Shown: positions 1 to 8,973 of the stretch, piece by piece
How positions within the stretch are numbered: the stretch's first letter is position 1
How the letters are laid out: every line of letters starts with the position of its first letter
Made by a program: the position numbers and the translations under genes
Notes under the pieces: generated by a model
The model's input: the letters and a program-made list of their open reading frames with translations, nothing else
Told to the model about the DNA's origin: nothing
Databases searched by the model: none
From: Calditrichota bacterium
Lineage (GTDB): Bacteria; Electryoneota; Electryoneia; Electryoneales; Electryoneaceae
Length of the DNA: 34,188 bases
Assembly: GCA_018263585.1 (NCBI GenBank)
Contig: JAANWZ010000093.1
Span: 1-34,188 of the forward strand
Direction: 5' to 3'

Positions 1-2
1 CG

Positions 3-22
3 CGCTGTCACAGGGGCACGAC
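3..22. repeat. 20-bp direct repeat copy 1 (CGCTGTCACAGGGGCACGAC)
   Basis: Identical to 142..161. Confidence 0.85.
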
Positions 23-45
23 CGTGATCTGACATGTCGCGTTAC

Positions 46-71
46 GGGGACGCTTGCAAGCAAGCGTCCCC
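46..71. repeat. Hairpin GGGGACGCTTG-CAAG-CAAGCGTCCCC
   Basis: Perfect 11-bp stem with 4-nt loop; partial copy GGGGACGCTTGC at 8286. Confidence 0.8.
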
Positions 72-141
72 CTTGTACCGGCCGTGCGGGCTTGCCCGCG
101 CGGTTGATTCACCGGTTATTGCACCCTGCGACATCGCTGCC

Positions 142-161
142 CGCTGTCACAGGGGCACGAC
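142..161. repeat. 20-bp direct repeat copy 2
   Basis: Identical to 3..22. Confidence 0.85.
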
Positions 162-358
162 ATCGTTCACGGACAAGGGAGCAATGCTCAGCGCAGGGAG
201 CTCGCCGGCGGGCGACGCGGGTGAAACTTTCGCCGCGGAAGTGTGTATATTCAGGTGCCGGGCGGGAGACGGACACGGGCCGGTTGCAGTGCGGGATCGT
301 GGTTACGTACTGTGTGCCGGCATGTGCCGCGGTGACCGCCGGCCGCTCTTTCACAGAT

Positions 359-726
359 GGGGACGATCTGGTTTCGACGGGACGATGGGATGCATCACTC
401 GCGCGTCGGGGGGGTTCGCAGCCCCGCACCCCTGCGTTCAACTCTACAAATGCCGATGATACCGGCTATGCTCTGGCTGCGTAAACTGTAACCAGCCAGC
501 GTCCACTTCCGGCTCCGACCGTCCGGCCGGTTGCTGGGCGACGAGCAGGACGGTCTGCTCGCCGGCGGTTGCTCGAGCCGCCGTCGTCAAGTTCCATCGA
601 GCTGGACGAATCCGGCCCGCCTGCCGGCGTGACGGGTTCGTCGAGACTGCAATAGGCAGGCTACACGCGTAGACGGTGACGTGGCCCCGTCTCCGGACCC
701 GGGTTCGACTCCCGGCGTCTCCACCC
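359..726 (+). ncRNA. ssrA: Transfer-messenger RNA (tmRNA)
   Basis: 5' end GGGGACGATCTGGTTTCGACGGG; 3' end GGACCCGGGTTCGACTCCCGGCGTCTCCACC; 5' GGGGACG pairs with 3' CGTCTCC as acceptor stem; internal tag reading frame ends ...NADDTGYALAA-stop at 484. Exact 3' nucleotide uncertain. Confidence 0.95.
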
Positions 727-730
727 ATCA

Positions 731-752
731 CCCGCCTTCGGGCGGGTTTTTT
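731..752 (+). terminator. Rho-independent terminator of tmRNA
   Basis: CCCGCC-TTCG-GGCGGG followed by TTTTTT directly after the tmRNA. Confidence 0.9.
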
Positions 753-814
753 GTTCTCGCGGGTATAGGCCAGGGCTGAGGAGCCTGCTGCGCATTCGAG
801 ATAACGGCCAAATC

Positions 815-970
815 TGTCATCCTGAACCGCGCCCGCGTCAGTTTGCGGGCGCGAGTGAAGAACCTGCGAGCGGGAACAACACCCGATTCGATTGGCACTG
901 TCAGCGGGTGGTGTATGCGGTAGATCCTTCACCCCCGCACAGACAGACGTGCGGGGGTTCAGGATGACAC
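815..970. repeat. Inverted-repeat intergenic element (class B: TGTCATCCTGAAC...GTTCAGGATGACAC)
   Basis: Complementary ends; inner right arm AGATCCTTCACCCCCGCAC...GTGCGGGGGTTCAGGATGACAC shared with 12884..13055 and the 33.8-34.0 kb element. Confidence 0.8.
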
Positions 971-990
971 GGAGGGCCGCACCGTTTGTG

Positions 991-1140
991 CAGCCGCGGT
1001 GACGCCCTTCGGGCCGTCCCGGCGGGCATGTGCGCGACGTTCGATCAGCCGCGGTGACGCCCTTGCGGCCGTCCCCGCGGGCATGTGCGCGACGTTCGAT
1101 CAGCCGCGGTGACGCCCTTGCGGCCGTCCCCGCGGGCATT
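991..1140. repeat. 55-bp tandem repeat, about 2.7 copies (starts 991, 1046, 1101)
   Basis: CAGCCGCGGTGACGCCCTTGCGGCCGTCCCCGCGGGCATGTGCGCGACGTTCGAT repeated head-to-tail with exact 55-bp period. Confidence 0.9.
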
Positions 1141-1215
1141 GTCTGGATCCTCGGTGACCGTAGCTCTGCAGCTCCGACTGCGTGAGATGAACCGGCGGCA
1201 GACACAGGCGAGAGG

Positions 1216-2097
1216 ATGAAGAACCGCACAACTACCGCGATTCGGGGAATCGACGCGGGCCATGAGACGGACGAGTCCGGGGCTACGGGGGTGACCGCGT
1301 TTCTGTTCCGGGACGGCGCCGCCGCGGCGCACATGATTTCCGGGCACGCGTCCGGGTCGCGCGAGCTGGACGTGCTCTCGGAAACGCATGTGAGCGGCGT
1401 GATCCACGGGCTTTGCTTCGCGGGCGGGTCGGCGTACGGGCTTGCGGCGGCGGACGGGGTCGTGCGCGCGCTCGCGGAACGTGGAATCGGATACGAAGCG
1501 CCGCACGGGCTCGTGCCGCTCGTACCCGCGGCGATCATCTACGACCTCGACCGCGGGCGGGTGCGGCCGGACGCGGAGATGGGCTACCGCGCCGCGCGCG
1601 CGGCAACGAGCTCACCGCTTCCCGAGGGTCCGGTCGGCGCGGGCGCGGGCGCGAGTGTCGCGAAGGTGACCGGGACGCCGCAGCCGGCGGGCGTCGGCTC
1701 GTGGGCGGAACGACAGGGCGCGTGGACTGTCGCGGCGACCGCAGTGGTCAACGCCTCCGGCGCGATCCGCGACCCGGAGAGCGCGCGCTGGGTCGCGGGT
1801 GAGATCGATCCTCAGCGCGCCTCGTTCGACGCGATCCCGATCGGGAACACGACGCTCGCGCTGATCGCGACCGACGCGGCGCTCGACCGGCGCCAGTTGC
1901 GGATCGCCGCGCGGATGGCGAACGCTGCGATCGCGCGCACCCACTGGCCCGCGTTCACCCCGTTCGACGGCGACATCGTGTTCGCGGTGTCGACGGGCGA
2001 CGGCGAGCCGGGGTCAACGAAAACGCTGCTCGAGGTCGGCGCGCTCGCGTCGTGGTGCCTCGAGCGGGCGATTCTGCGCGCGGTCGGGGCGGGTTGA
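1216..2097 (+). CDS. P1 family peptidase (DmpA-like, S58)
   Basis: 293 aa; DAGHETDESGATGVTAFLF, GLCFAGGSAYGLAAADGV, TAVVNASGAIRDP, GNTTLALIATDA are typical of the L-aminopeptidase/D-esterase family. Confidence 0.85.
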   Translation: MKNRTTTAIRGIDAGHETDESGATGVTAFLFRDGAAAAHMISGHASGSRELDVLSETHVSGVIHGLCFAGGSAYGLAAADGVVRALAERGIGYEAPHGLVPLVPAAIIYDLDRGRVRPDAEMGYRAARAATSSPLPEGPVGAGAGASVAKVTGTPQPAGVGSWAERQGAWTVAATAVVNASGAIRDPESARWVAGEIDPQRASFDAIPIGNTTLALIATDAALDRRQLRIAARMANAAIARTHWPAFTPFDGDIVFAVSTGDGEPGSTKTLLEVGALASWCLERAILRAVGAG

Positions 2098-2118
2098 CGA
2101 GCGCCGCGGCGGCGGGGT

Positions 2119-2808
2119 TCAGAAGTCGAGGATGCGGTCGTCGCGCATCATCTGTCCGGTCGGCCCGTGATCGGGCAGCGTCGCCGCGCGCACGATCCCG
2201 CGCGCGCCCTGCTCCGTGCTCCGGGTCGCGTGATCGCCGCCCATCCGTGTCCGCACCCAGCCCGGCGACACCGAGTTCACCTTCACCGAATCCGGCAGTT
2301 CGGCGGCGAGGCGGACGGTGTACGCGTTCATCGCCGCCTTCGACACGCCGTAGTTGGCCGGGCTCGCGGTCAGTGAGCCGGAGAACGTGCCCATCCCGGA
2401 GCTGACGTTGACAATCCGGCCCCAGCCGCGCTCGACCATCCGCGGCACGAACGCGCGGCAGGTGCGGATCACGCCGAGCACGTTCACGTCGAACGCGCGC
2501 GCCCAGTCCCGCTCGTCCGTGTCGAGCGCGCCGCCGTGACAGAGCACGCCCGCATTGTTGACGAGAATCTCCACCTCGATCCCGCGCTCGGCGAGCGCAC
2601 CGGCGCACGCGCGCACGGATTCCGGGTCGGACACATCGAGCTGGCGCGGGATGATCCCGCGCTCGCCGGCGAGCGACTCCGCCGCCGCGTGCGCGTCCTC
2701 TTCCACCCGGCTTGTGAGCACGACACGGTGGCCGTGCCGCGCGAGCTGACGGCAGACTTCGAGCCCGATTCCACGGTTGCCGCCGGTGACGAGCGCGGTG
2801 CGTGTCAT
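2119..2808 (-). CDS. SDR family NAD(P)-dependent oxidoreductase
   Basis: TALVTGGNRGIG Rossmann motif, NNAGV, and YGVSKAA (YxxxK). Confidence 0.9.
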   Translation of the reverse strand: MTRTALVTGGNRGIGLEVCRQLARHGHRVVLTSRVEEDAHAAAESLAGERGIIPRQLDVSDPESVRACAGALAERGIEVEILVNNAGVLCHGGALDTDERDWARAFDVNVLGVIRTCRAFVPRMVERGWGRIVNVSSGMGTFSGSLTASPANYGVSKAAMNAYTVRLAAELPDSVKVNSVSPGWVRTRMGGDHATRSTEQGARGIVRAATLPDHGPTGQMMRDDRILDF

Positions 2809-2883
2809 CGTGATTCCTCCTTCCGGTCTCAACCCGCGGGGACGGGCAACGGATGGACTACGGGTGATCGATCGATTCCCGCA

Positions 2884-4119
2884 TCAGCCGCGGAGCCCGG
2901 CGAGCAGCTCAACGAGCCGGTCGTTGAGACGATCGATGTTGAACTCCGCCTCGACGAGCTCCCGTCCCCGCCGCGTAATCTCCGCGAGTGACCCGGGGTT
3001 GCCGGTCGCGTGCCGGATCGCGTCACTCAATCCCTCGACGTCACGTTCATCCACGAGGAACCCGGTCTCCCGATCACTAATCAGCTCGGGAATGCCCGAG
3101 TGGCGCGTGCTGATCACCGGCAGGCCGGTCGCGAGCGCCTCCATCAGCACGACCGGGATCCCCTCCGTATTCCCGTCCGCGGCGGTGACGCTGGGAGCGA
3201 TGAGCACGTGTGCCCGTGCGAGCATCGACGCGACCTCATCGTGCTGCATCCACCCGTGAAGCTGAACCCTGTCGCCGAGCCCGAGTTTGTCGATCAGCGT
3301 TTCGAATTGCGGCCGCAGCGGGCCGTCGCCGACGATATCGAGCCGGCAGCCGGGCAGTGAACCTGACACGCGCGCGAGCGCGAGGATCGCATACTTCATC
3401 CCTTTCTTCTCCGCGAGCCGGCCGATCGTGAGGAAACGCCAGCGCCCGTCGCTCGGGAACGCGCGTTCCCGATACGCGAGCCGTTTCACATCCACGCCCA
3501 TGTGGTGCACCGTGATCCGGGCGGGAATCGCGCCGAGCTCGATCAGGCGCCGGCGAAAGAACCTGCTGATCGGCAGCAGGCGCGCCGGCGAACGCAGGAG
3601 CGGGTCGTACGCGCGCCGGCCCTCGATCCGGAGCAGGCGGCTGAGGTCAAACCCGTGAAATACGACGGCCCGCGGACCGCGCAGCGCACCGATTTCTCCG
3701 AGACGGTGCGCGATCAGGCCGGTCGGACCGTACTGGCACAGGATCGCGTCGAATCCCCGCCGCAACTGGCTGAGCCTGAGCGTGTAATACGCCAGTCTGA
3801 GCGAAAACGCATCGCGGCCGTGACGGAACACGTTCAACGAACGAAGTACCTGCAACACCGGCCGGCGGTATGTCGCGAAGAAGAGCCCGGCGACCCGGGA
3901 AACCCGCCCCCACGGATCGGCCGGGAGATACCCGAGGTAGATCGTGTGCGCGCGCAGATTGTACTGCTTGACCACCGCGTGCTCGTCGCGAACCGACACG
4001 CCCTCGCGGTAGGCGAGCACCGTCACCTCGTGCCCCCGGTCGATCAGCCCGGTGACCTGGTTGAGCACGAATGTCTCGCTCATGCTCGGGAACGATGGGA
4101 CGAACACGGCAATTCGCAT
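2884..4119 (-). CDS. Glycosyltransferase family 4 (GT-B), exopolysaccharide type
   Basis: MRIAVFVPSFPSMSETFVLNQV N-terminus; RFLTIGRLAEKKGMKYAI; EGIPVVLMEALATGLPVISTRHSGIPEL donor-binding motif. Confidence 0.9.
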   Translation of the reverse strand: MRIAVFVPSFPSMSETFVLNQVTGLIDRGHEVTVLAYREGVSVRDEHAVVKQYNLRAHTIYLGYLPADPWGRVSRVAGLFFATYRRPVLQVLRSLNVFRHGRDAFSLRLAYYTLRLSQLRRGFDAILCQYGPTGLIAHRLGEIGALRGPRAVVFHGFDLSRLLRIEGRRAYDPLLRSPARLLPISRFFRRRLIELGAIPARITVHHMGVDVKRLAYRERAFPSDGRWRFLTIGRLAEKKGMKYAILALARVSGSLPGCRLDIVGDGPLRPQFETLIDKLGLGDRVQLHGWMQHDEVASMLARAHVLIAPSVTAADGNTEGIPVVLMEALATGLPVISTRHSGIPELISDRETGFLVDERDVEGLSDAIRHATGNPGSLAEITRRGRELVEAEFNIDRLNDRLVELLAGLRG

Positions 4120-4242
4120 GCGACGGTCCGTGACGGATATCGGTTCTCGCTCGCTCTCGACTGAACCCGGGCAAGCTATCGACTGAGGACGGGATGTGAA
4201 AGACCCGCGGGCGGGCGGCGTGCTCCAGCGCAACGGATACGG

Positions 4243-5769
4243 TTACTGCGACTCGGCGAATAGAACACGGAGAACGTAGCGGAGGTCGCGGAGTGTGCGC
4301 CGTCCCGCCGGCAGAATGAGCAGCACCGCCGCCCCGGCGGCGAGCGCAATCCCGGCGGCGATGAGCAGGTCGGCAAGCGGCTGCCCGAGGCGCCCGTAGA
4401 AGCGAAACAGAGCGACCGTCGCCGCGACCGCCGCAGACACCGTCACCGGAAACGGCAACAGCCCCCACAGCTCGCGGATGCCCACCGGTCCTTTCCTTCC
4501 CACGTACCAGAACAGGAGCGGAATGCGCACTGCGACGAGGCCGATCGTCACTCCCCAGGCGACTCCGATCGTCCCCCACGGCAGCCCCGCTACGATCGCG
4601 AGCGCGGCGATTCCCCCGCTGATCAGCCCCCAGCGGAACATCTCCCCGGCCCGGCCCTGGCTCGTGAACAGCCACCCGGTTGCGTTCGCGAACGGAGTCA
4701 TCAGCGCGGAAATGCCGAGAATCGAAAACAGCGGCGCCGTCTGATCCCACTGCGGGCCGAGCAGAACGCGGATCAGTTCGGGCGCCATGATGATGGTCAT
4801 GGTCACGGCGGGCATCGTCACGAGCCCGATGATGCGCAGCGCGCGCAGGTAGTAGTTGCAGTAACGCTCCGGCTCGTTCTGCAAGCGGCTGAGCGCGGGG
4901 ATGACGACGTTGCCGATCGGCTGGTTGATCTGGGACAGCGGAAGGAGCAGCAGCTTGTAGGCGCGCTCGTAGTAACCGAGCGCCGTCGCGCCGACTGTCT
5001 TTCCGAGCAGCACCTGGTCGAGGCGACGACTGAGGTAGTTGATCACCTTGAACCCGGTCATGTGGCCGCCGAAGCTGATCATCGAGCGTACGCCGGCGCC
5101 GCGTCTCGGCAACCCCGGAATCCACCCGCTGGCAATCCAGTACCCCGTGCCCAGCGCCGTATTCAACACCACGAGGTGAAGCACGAGCGCCCAGTACGAT
5201 GCGCCGAGCGCGGCAGCGACAATCGCGCACGTGACCGCGAGCACCATCGATGCCAGCTCGACGGTGACGAGCCGGCCGAACTTCATCTGCCGGGAGAGGA
5301 TCGCCTGGTGTTGGGCGCCAAGACCGAGCGGGAAGAAACTGATTCCGATCGCGACGGTCACCCACTGCACTTCCGGGCGGCCGTACCACATCACAAACAA
5401 CGGGGAGGAGGCAGCCACCAGCAGCACAATCGCCGCGCTGAACGCCGCGTTCACCCAGAACAACGTTGAGACCTGGACGTGATTCACTTCTTTCTTCTGG
5501 ATCGTCGCCGCGGTCAGCCCCAGGTCCTTCGCGGCAACAACCACGCCGGTCACCGAGGTGACCATCGCGACGATCCCGAAATCATCCGGCGTGAGCAGTC
5601 GGGCGAGTACGATGTTCGACACCGTCTGGATGAAGAACTTGACCGCCTGCCCAGCCGTCGTGAACGCGCCGCCGCGCGCGGTCCGGCCGCCGAGACCGGT
5701 ACGTACCTGCTCCGTGTCGAAATACGCCTCACGTTCCGGCCGTCCCGGTCGAGCCACCCGTGCCCTCAT
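4243..5769 (-). CDS. Lipopolysaccharide/oligosaccharide flippase (MOP superfamily, WzxC-like)
   Basis: 508 aa multi-helix protein; IVLARLLTPDDFGIVAMVTSV and ATIQKKEVNHVQVSTLFWVNA resemble WzxC-type flippases; next to a GT4 gene. Confidence 0.85.
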   Translation of the reverse strand: MRARVARPGRPEREAYFDTEQVRTGLGGRTARGGAFTTAGQAVKFFIQTVSNIVLARLLTPDDFGIVAMVTSVTGVVVAAKDLGLTAATIQKKEVNHVQVSTLFWVNAAFSAAIVLLVAASSPLFVMWYGRPEVQWVTVAIGISFFPLGLGAQHQAILSRQMKFGRLVTVELASMVLAVTCAIVAAALGASYWALVLHLVVLNTALGTGYWIASGWIPGLPRRGAGVRSMISFGGHMTGFKVINYLSRRLDQVLLGKTVGATALGYYERAYKLLLLPLSQINQPIGNVVIPALSRLQNEPERYCNYYLRALRIIGLVTMPAVTMTIIMAPELIRVLLGPQWDQTAPLFSILGISALMTPFANATGWLFTSQGRAGEMFRWGLISGGIAALAIVAGLPWGTIGVAWGVTIGLVAVRIPLLFWYVGRKGPVGIRELWGLLPFPVTVSAAVAATVALFRFYGRLGQPLADLLIAAGIALAAGAAVLLILPAGRRTLRDLRYVLRVLFAESQ

Positions 5770-5850
5770 CGTTCCGTCCGCGAACCGCGCCGCCGACGGG
5801 TTCCGTTCAGCGCGCTAATACCGGTCATATCCGGCATGCTCGTTCCACTG

Positions 5851-5968
5851 TGTCATTCTGACGCCCGTAGGGCGGAAGAAGGTCGGAGTATGCTCGGGGT
5901 ACTGTCTGGATTGACCGGTGCCGAAACTGGACCTTCTTCACGCCGCTGACGCGGCGTTCAGAATGACG
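5851..5968. repeat. Inverted-repeat intergenic element (class A: TGTCATTCTGA...TCAGAATGACG)
   Basis: Complementary ends plus inner GAAGAAGGTC / GACCTTCTTC arms. Confidence 0.8.
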
Positions 5969-6147
5969 AAAACTCCAACTGAATCTGAACCCAGCGCTAA
6001 TGTACGCGTTCAGCGGGCCGGTGTGTGAAGCGACGGGCGTGCGACGGGGACCGGCGGCTGATCCCTCCCCGGCGTGTCGTTGTCTCTCGGTCGCCAACGC
6101 CTGCGAGTCTGAAGATGGTCTGCGTCTCTCCCGGAGCCGCCGGGCGC

Positions 6148-6175
6148 TTGCATCGGCGAATATCGTTTTTACATT
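6148..6175 (+). promoter_or_regulatory. Candidate promoter of ars operon (TTGCAT, 16 bp, TACATT)
   Basis: Approximate -35/-10 match; the -10 overlaps the 6171..6186 palindrome. Confidence 0.45.
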
Positions 6176-6186
6176 TCCGGAAATGT
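6171..6186. promoter_or_regulatory. Candidate ArsR operator ACATTTCCGGAAATGT
   Basis: Perfect 16-bp palindrome, 90 bp upstream of the arsR start. Confidence 0.7.
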
Positions 6187-6275
6187 TGAACTGAGGGCCG
6201 GGCGGCCGGGCGGTACTGCTGCGCAGGGACGATGTGTCACGGGCGGGATCGCCTGTGCGCCCGGGAGAGAGCACG

Positions 6276-6671
6276 ATGAACGATGCGGTGAAACGGATCA
6301 AGGCGCTCGCGGACCCGCACAGGCTGCGCGCGCTGCATCTCGTTGCACGGCGCGGCGAGTGCTGCGTGTGCGAGATCCAGCAGGTGCTCGGGCTCACGCC
6401 GCCGACCGCGTCGCGCAACCTGCGCATCCTCGAGGAGGCGGGCTGGGTCGCGAAGCGCCGGCACGGGAAGTGGATGCACTACCGGGCGGCGGAGGTTGAC
6501 GGCCGCTGGTGGAGGGTGCGTGACGCGCTGCTCGCCGTGCTCGACGATGAACCGACTGCGGCAGACGACCTCGCCCGTCACGCGGCCTGGCTCGGCGCCG
6601 ATCCCGCGTGCGCGCCGGAACCGGCGACCGGAGAAGAGCCCCGGTTGGCGACGAGCGGAGGGCGACGGTGA
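6276..6671 (+). CDS. arsR: ArsR-family As(III)-responsive repressor
   Basis: Winged-helix sequence [14 protein letters not shown]...[36 protein letters not shown] matches the ArsR CVC metal-binding region; followed by acr3 and arsC. Confidence 0.9.
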   Translation: MNDAVKRIKALADPHRLRALHLVARRGECCVCEIQQVLGLTPPTASRNLRILEEAGWVAKRRHGKWMHYRAAEVDGRWWRVRDALLAVLDDEPTAADDLARHAAWLGADPACAPEPATGEEPRLATSGGRR

Positions 6672-7759
6672 CGAACTCTCCGACCTCGCGAAACGCCCGC
6701 CCGCGGCTTCGCCTGCTCGACCGGTTTCTCACCGTGTGGATCGTGCTCGCGATGGCGGCGGGGGTCGCGCTCGGCGCGTGGTTTCCCGCCGTCCCGGAGG
6801 CGATCGACCGGATGAGCGTCGGCACGACCTCGCTGCCGATCGCGGCCGGCCTGATCCTGATGATGTACCCGCCGCTCGCGAAGGTGCGCTACGAGGAGCT
6901 GCCGCGTGTGTTCGCCAACGTGAAGGTGCTCGCGCTCTCGCTCGTGCTCAACTGGATCGTCGGCCCGATCCTGATGTTCGCGCTCGCGGTCCTGTTTCTC
7001 GGCGAGTATCCGCACTACATGACCGGGCTGATCCTGATCGGGCTCGCGCGCTGCATCGCGATGGTGATCGTGTGGAACGACCTCGCCCGCGGCAGCGCCG
7101 AATACGCCGCCGGCCTCGTCGCGTTCAACAGCCTGTTCCAGGTTTTCTTCTACGCGTTCTACGCGTACGTGTTCGTCACCGTGCTCCCGCCGCTGCTCGG
7201 GATGCAGGGGTTCGCCGTCGCAATCACGATCGGTGAGATCGCGCGCAGCGTGTTTATCTACCTCGGGATCCCGTTCATCGCGGGCTTTCTCACCCGGTTC
7301 GTGCTCGTGCGCGTGAAAGGAAAGGCGTGGTATCACGGGCGGTTCGTGCCGGCGATCAGTCCGCTCACGTTGATCGCGCTCCTGTTTACGATCGTCGTCA
7401 TGTTCAGCCTCAAGGGCGAGATGATTCTCACGTTGCCGCTTGATGTGGTGCGTGTCGCGCTGCCGCTGCTCGTCTATTTCGTCGTCATGTTCCTCCTCTC
7501 GTTCGTGTTCGCGCGCGCGCTGCGCACGGACTACCCGAAGTCGGCATCGCTGTCATTCACCGCGGCGTCGAACAACTTCGAACTCGCGATCGCGGTCGCG
7601 GTCGCGGTGTTCGGGATCCACTCGGGCGAGGCGTTCGCGGCGGTGATCGGGCCGCTGGTGGAAGTGCCGGTGCTCGTGGCGCTGGTCACCGTCGCGCGCC
7701 GGATCCAGCGTACGTGGTACGGTGAACGGCCGACAGAAGAGGTGGGGGAGGCGGCGTGA
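6668..7759 (+). CDS. acr3: ACR3-family arsenite efflux transporter
   Basis: [50 protein letters not shown] are ACR3 signatures; GTG start overlaps the arsR stop (GTGA). Confidence 0.93.
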   Translation: MTNSPTSRNARPRLRLLDRFLTVWIVLAMAAGVALGAWFPAVPEAIDRMSVGTTSLPIAAGLILMMYPPLAKVRYEELPRVFANVKVLALSLVLNWIVGPILMFALAVLFLGEYPHYMTGLILIGLARCIAMVIVWNDLARGSAEYAAGLVAFNSLFQVFFYAFYAYVFVTVLPPLLGMQGFAVAITIGEIARSVFIYLGIPFIAGFLTRFVLVRVKGKAWYHGRFVPAISPLTLIALLFTIVVMFSLKGEMILTLPLDVVRVALPLLVYFVVMFLLSFVFARALRTDYPKSASLSFTAASNNFELAIAVAVAVFGIHSGEAFAAVIGPLVEVPVLVALVTVARRIQRTWYGERPTEEVGEAA

Positions 7760-8181
7760 ACAACGTGCTCATCCTGTGCACGGGCAATACGGCGCGCTCG
7801 ATCATCGCGGAAGCGCTGGTCAACCATGAGCTCGGCGACCAGTGGCGCGCGTTTTCCGCCGGCGTGCTACCGTCACAGGTCAACCCGTACGCGCGGCGCG
7901 TGCTCGCGGAGATCGGGATTTCCACCGACGATGCGCGCTCGAAGTCGGTCGCCGAGTTCCTTGCACGGGATGATCTCGATCTCGTGATCACCGTCTGCGA
8001 TCACGCACGCGAAACGTGCCCGGCGTCTCTCAACCCGGTCGAACAGGTGCACATCGGGATCGAAGATCCATCCCCGCTCCCGGGCGAGCCGGAACCGGAA
8101 CACGTCACGCTCGCGAAGTTCCGCGCCGCGCGTAGCAGGATTCGGGACGAGCTGGTCGGTTACCTGCGCGGGAGGTCGTGA
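7756..8181 (+). CDS. arsC: Arsenate reductase, LMW-PTP (thioredoxin-coupled) type
   Basis: CTGNTARS (CX5R) P-loop and [10 protein letters not shown] (second and third catalytic Cys seven residues apart); GTG start overlaps the acr3 stop. Confidence 0.93.
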   Translation: MNNVLILCTGNTARSIIAEALVNHELGDQWRAFSAGVLPSQVNPYARRVLAEIGISTDDARSKSVAEFLARDDLDLVITVCDHARETCPASLNPVEQVHIGIEDPSPLPGEPEPEHVTLAKFRAARSRIRDELVGYLRGRS

Positions 8182-8352
8182 CAGAGTGGTGGAGACGGGT
8201 GTTTGCGACCACTGATGGCACAGAAAACGCGGATTCGTTTATGCCCCGTGCCTGCTTGCAGGGCGGGCTCAGTCTGCTCCATGTAGGGGACGCTTGCTTG
8301 CACCCGCTTATCGCTTTGGCTCAGCCGAAGGCAGTATCGGATGTGGCAAGCG

Positions 8353-8520
8353 CGTCATTCTGACCGAAGCCCGAAGTCTGTTTGTCGGCGAAGGGAAGAA
8401 GGTCCGGATTCGATAAGGGTGGGGAAACCCAGCAAACTCAAGAAATAGTCCTCAGATAAGCTGGACCTTCTTCACCCGCCTCCACGCAAACAGACGCGTG
8501 AAGCCGGGTTCAGAATGACG
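8353..8520. repeat. Inverted-repeat intergenic element (class A)
   Basis: CGTCATTCTGA...TCAGAATGACG ends; inner GAAGAAGGTCC / GGACCTTCTTC arms, as at 5851..5968. Confidence 0.8.
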
Positions 8521-8719
8521 CCTCCGCCTTCCGGATACGATAGAGTCCCGGTCCGTGCACGTGGCTGATCGAACGGGACAACCGGATGACAGGAAGCATA
8601 CCCGCTTTCAGGTGATGCGGTCAAGTGTGCGGTGCTGAATACGCACTTTCGAACAAGAGAACGTGCGAAAAGCAATAGAGCATGATTCATTGTGAAATCC
8701 GACGTAACCGGGGGAGACA

Positions 8720-8908
8720 ATGCCCGAAAAAGATGAGATCCACATGCATGTCGCCGACGCCTATCGCAAAGCGGTCACCGGAGACGGCGGCTGCGGCGGC
8801 GGCGGCGAGAAGATCGCGGACGCGGACGAGATCCGGCGCGCTTCGATCGAACTCGCGGGCAAGGTGTCCAGCGCGCTGATCACCGCGCGCAAGCCGGAGC
8901 ACATCTGA
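8720..8908 (+). CDS. Small protein, 62 aa, Gly/Cys-containing (DGGCGGGGE); N-terminus resembles ArsM-type methyltransferases
   Basis: ATG preceded by GGGGGAG Shine-Dalgarno-like sequence; stop followed immediately by a perfect 16-bp stem hairpin; lies 538 bp after arsC. Confidence 0.55.
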   Translation: MPEKDEIHMHVADAYRKAVTGDGGCGGGGEKIADADEIRRASIELAGKVSSALITARKPEHI

Positions 8909-8947
8909 GCGAACGGGCCGCGGCAACCGGTGCCGCGGCCCGTTCGC
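8909..8947. terminator. Hairpin between convergent genes (GCGAACGGGCCGCGGC-AACCGGT-GCCGCGGCCCGTTCGC)
   Basis: Perfect 16-bp stem, 7-nt loop, between convergent ORFs; no T-tract, so intrinsic termination is not certain. Confidence 0.65.
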
Positions 8948-8973
8948 GAGCTGTCAGTGTTCCCGGCTCCCCG

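Noticed and set aside
991-1140. CRISPR-like array
   Set aside because: The units are contiguous 55-bp tandem copies with no variable spacers, and no cas genes are present.
444-1538. Minus-strand 364-aa ORF across the tmRNA
   Set aside because: Covers tmRNA, terminator, repeats and part of the P1 peptidase in antisense; not plausible as a gene.
3647-5389. Minus-strand 580-aa ORF overlapping flippase and GT4
   Set aside because: Alternative frame of two well-supported genes; Arg-rich low-complexity.
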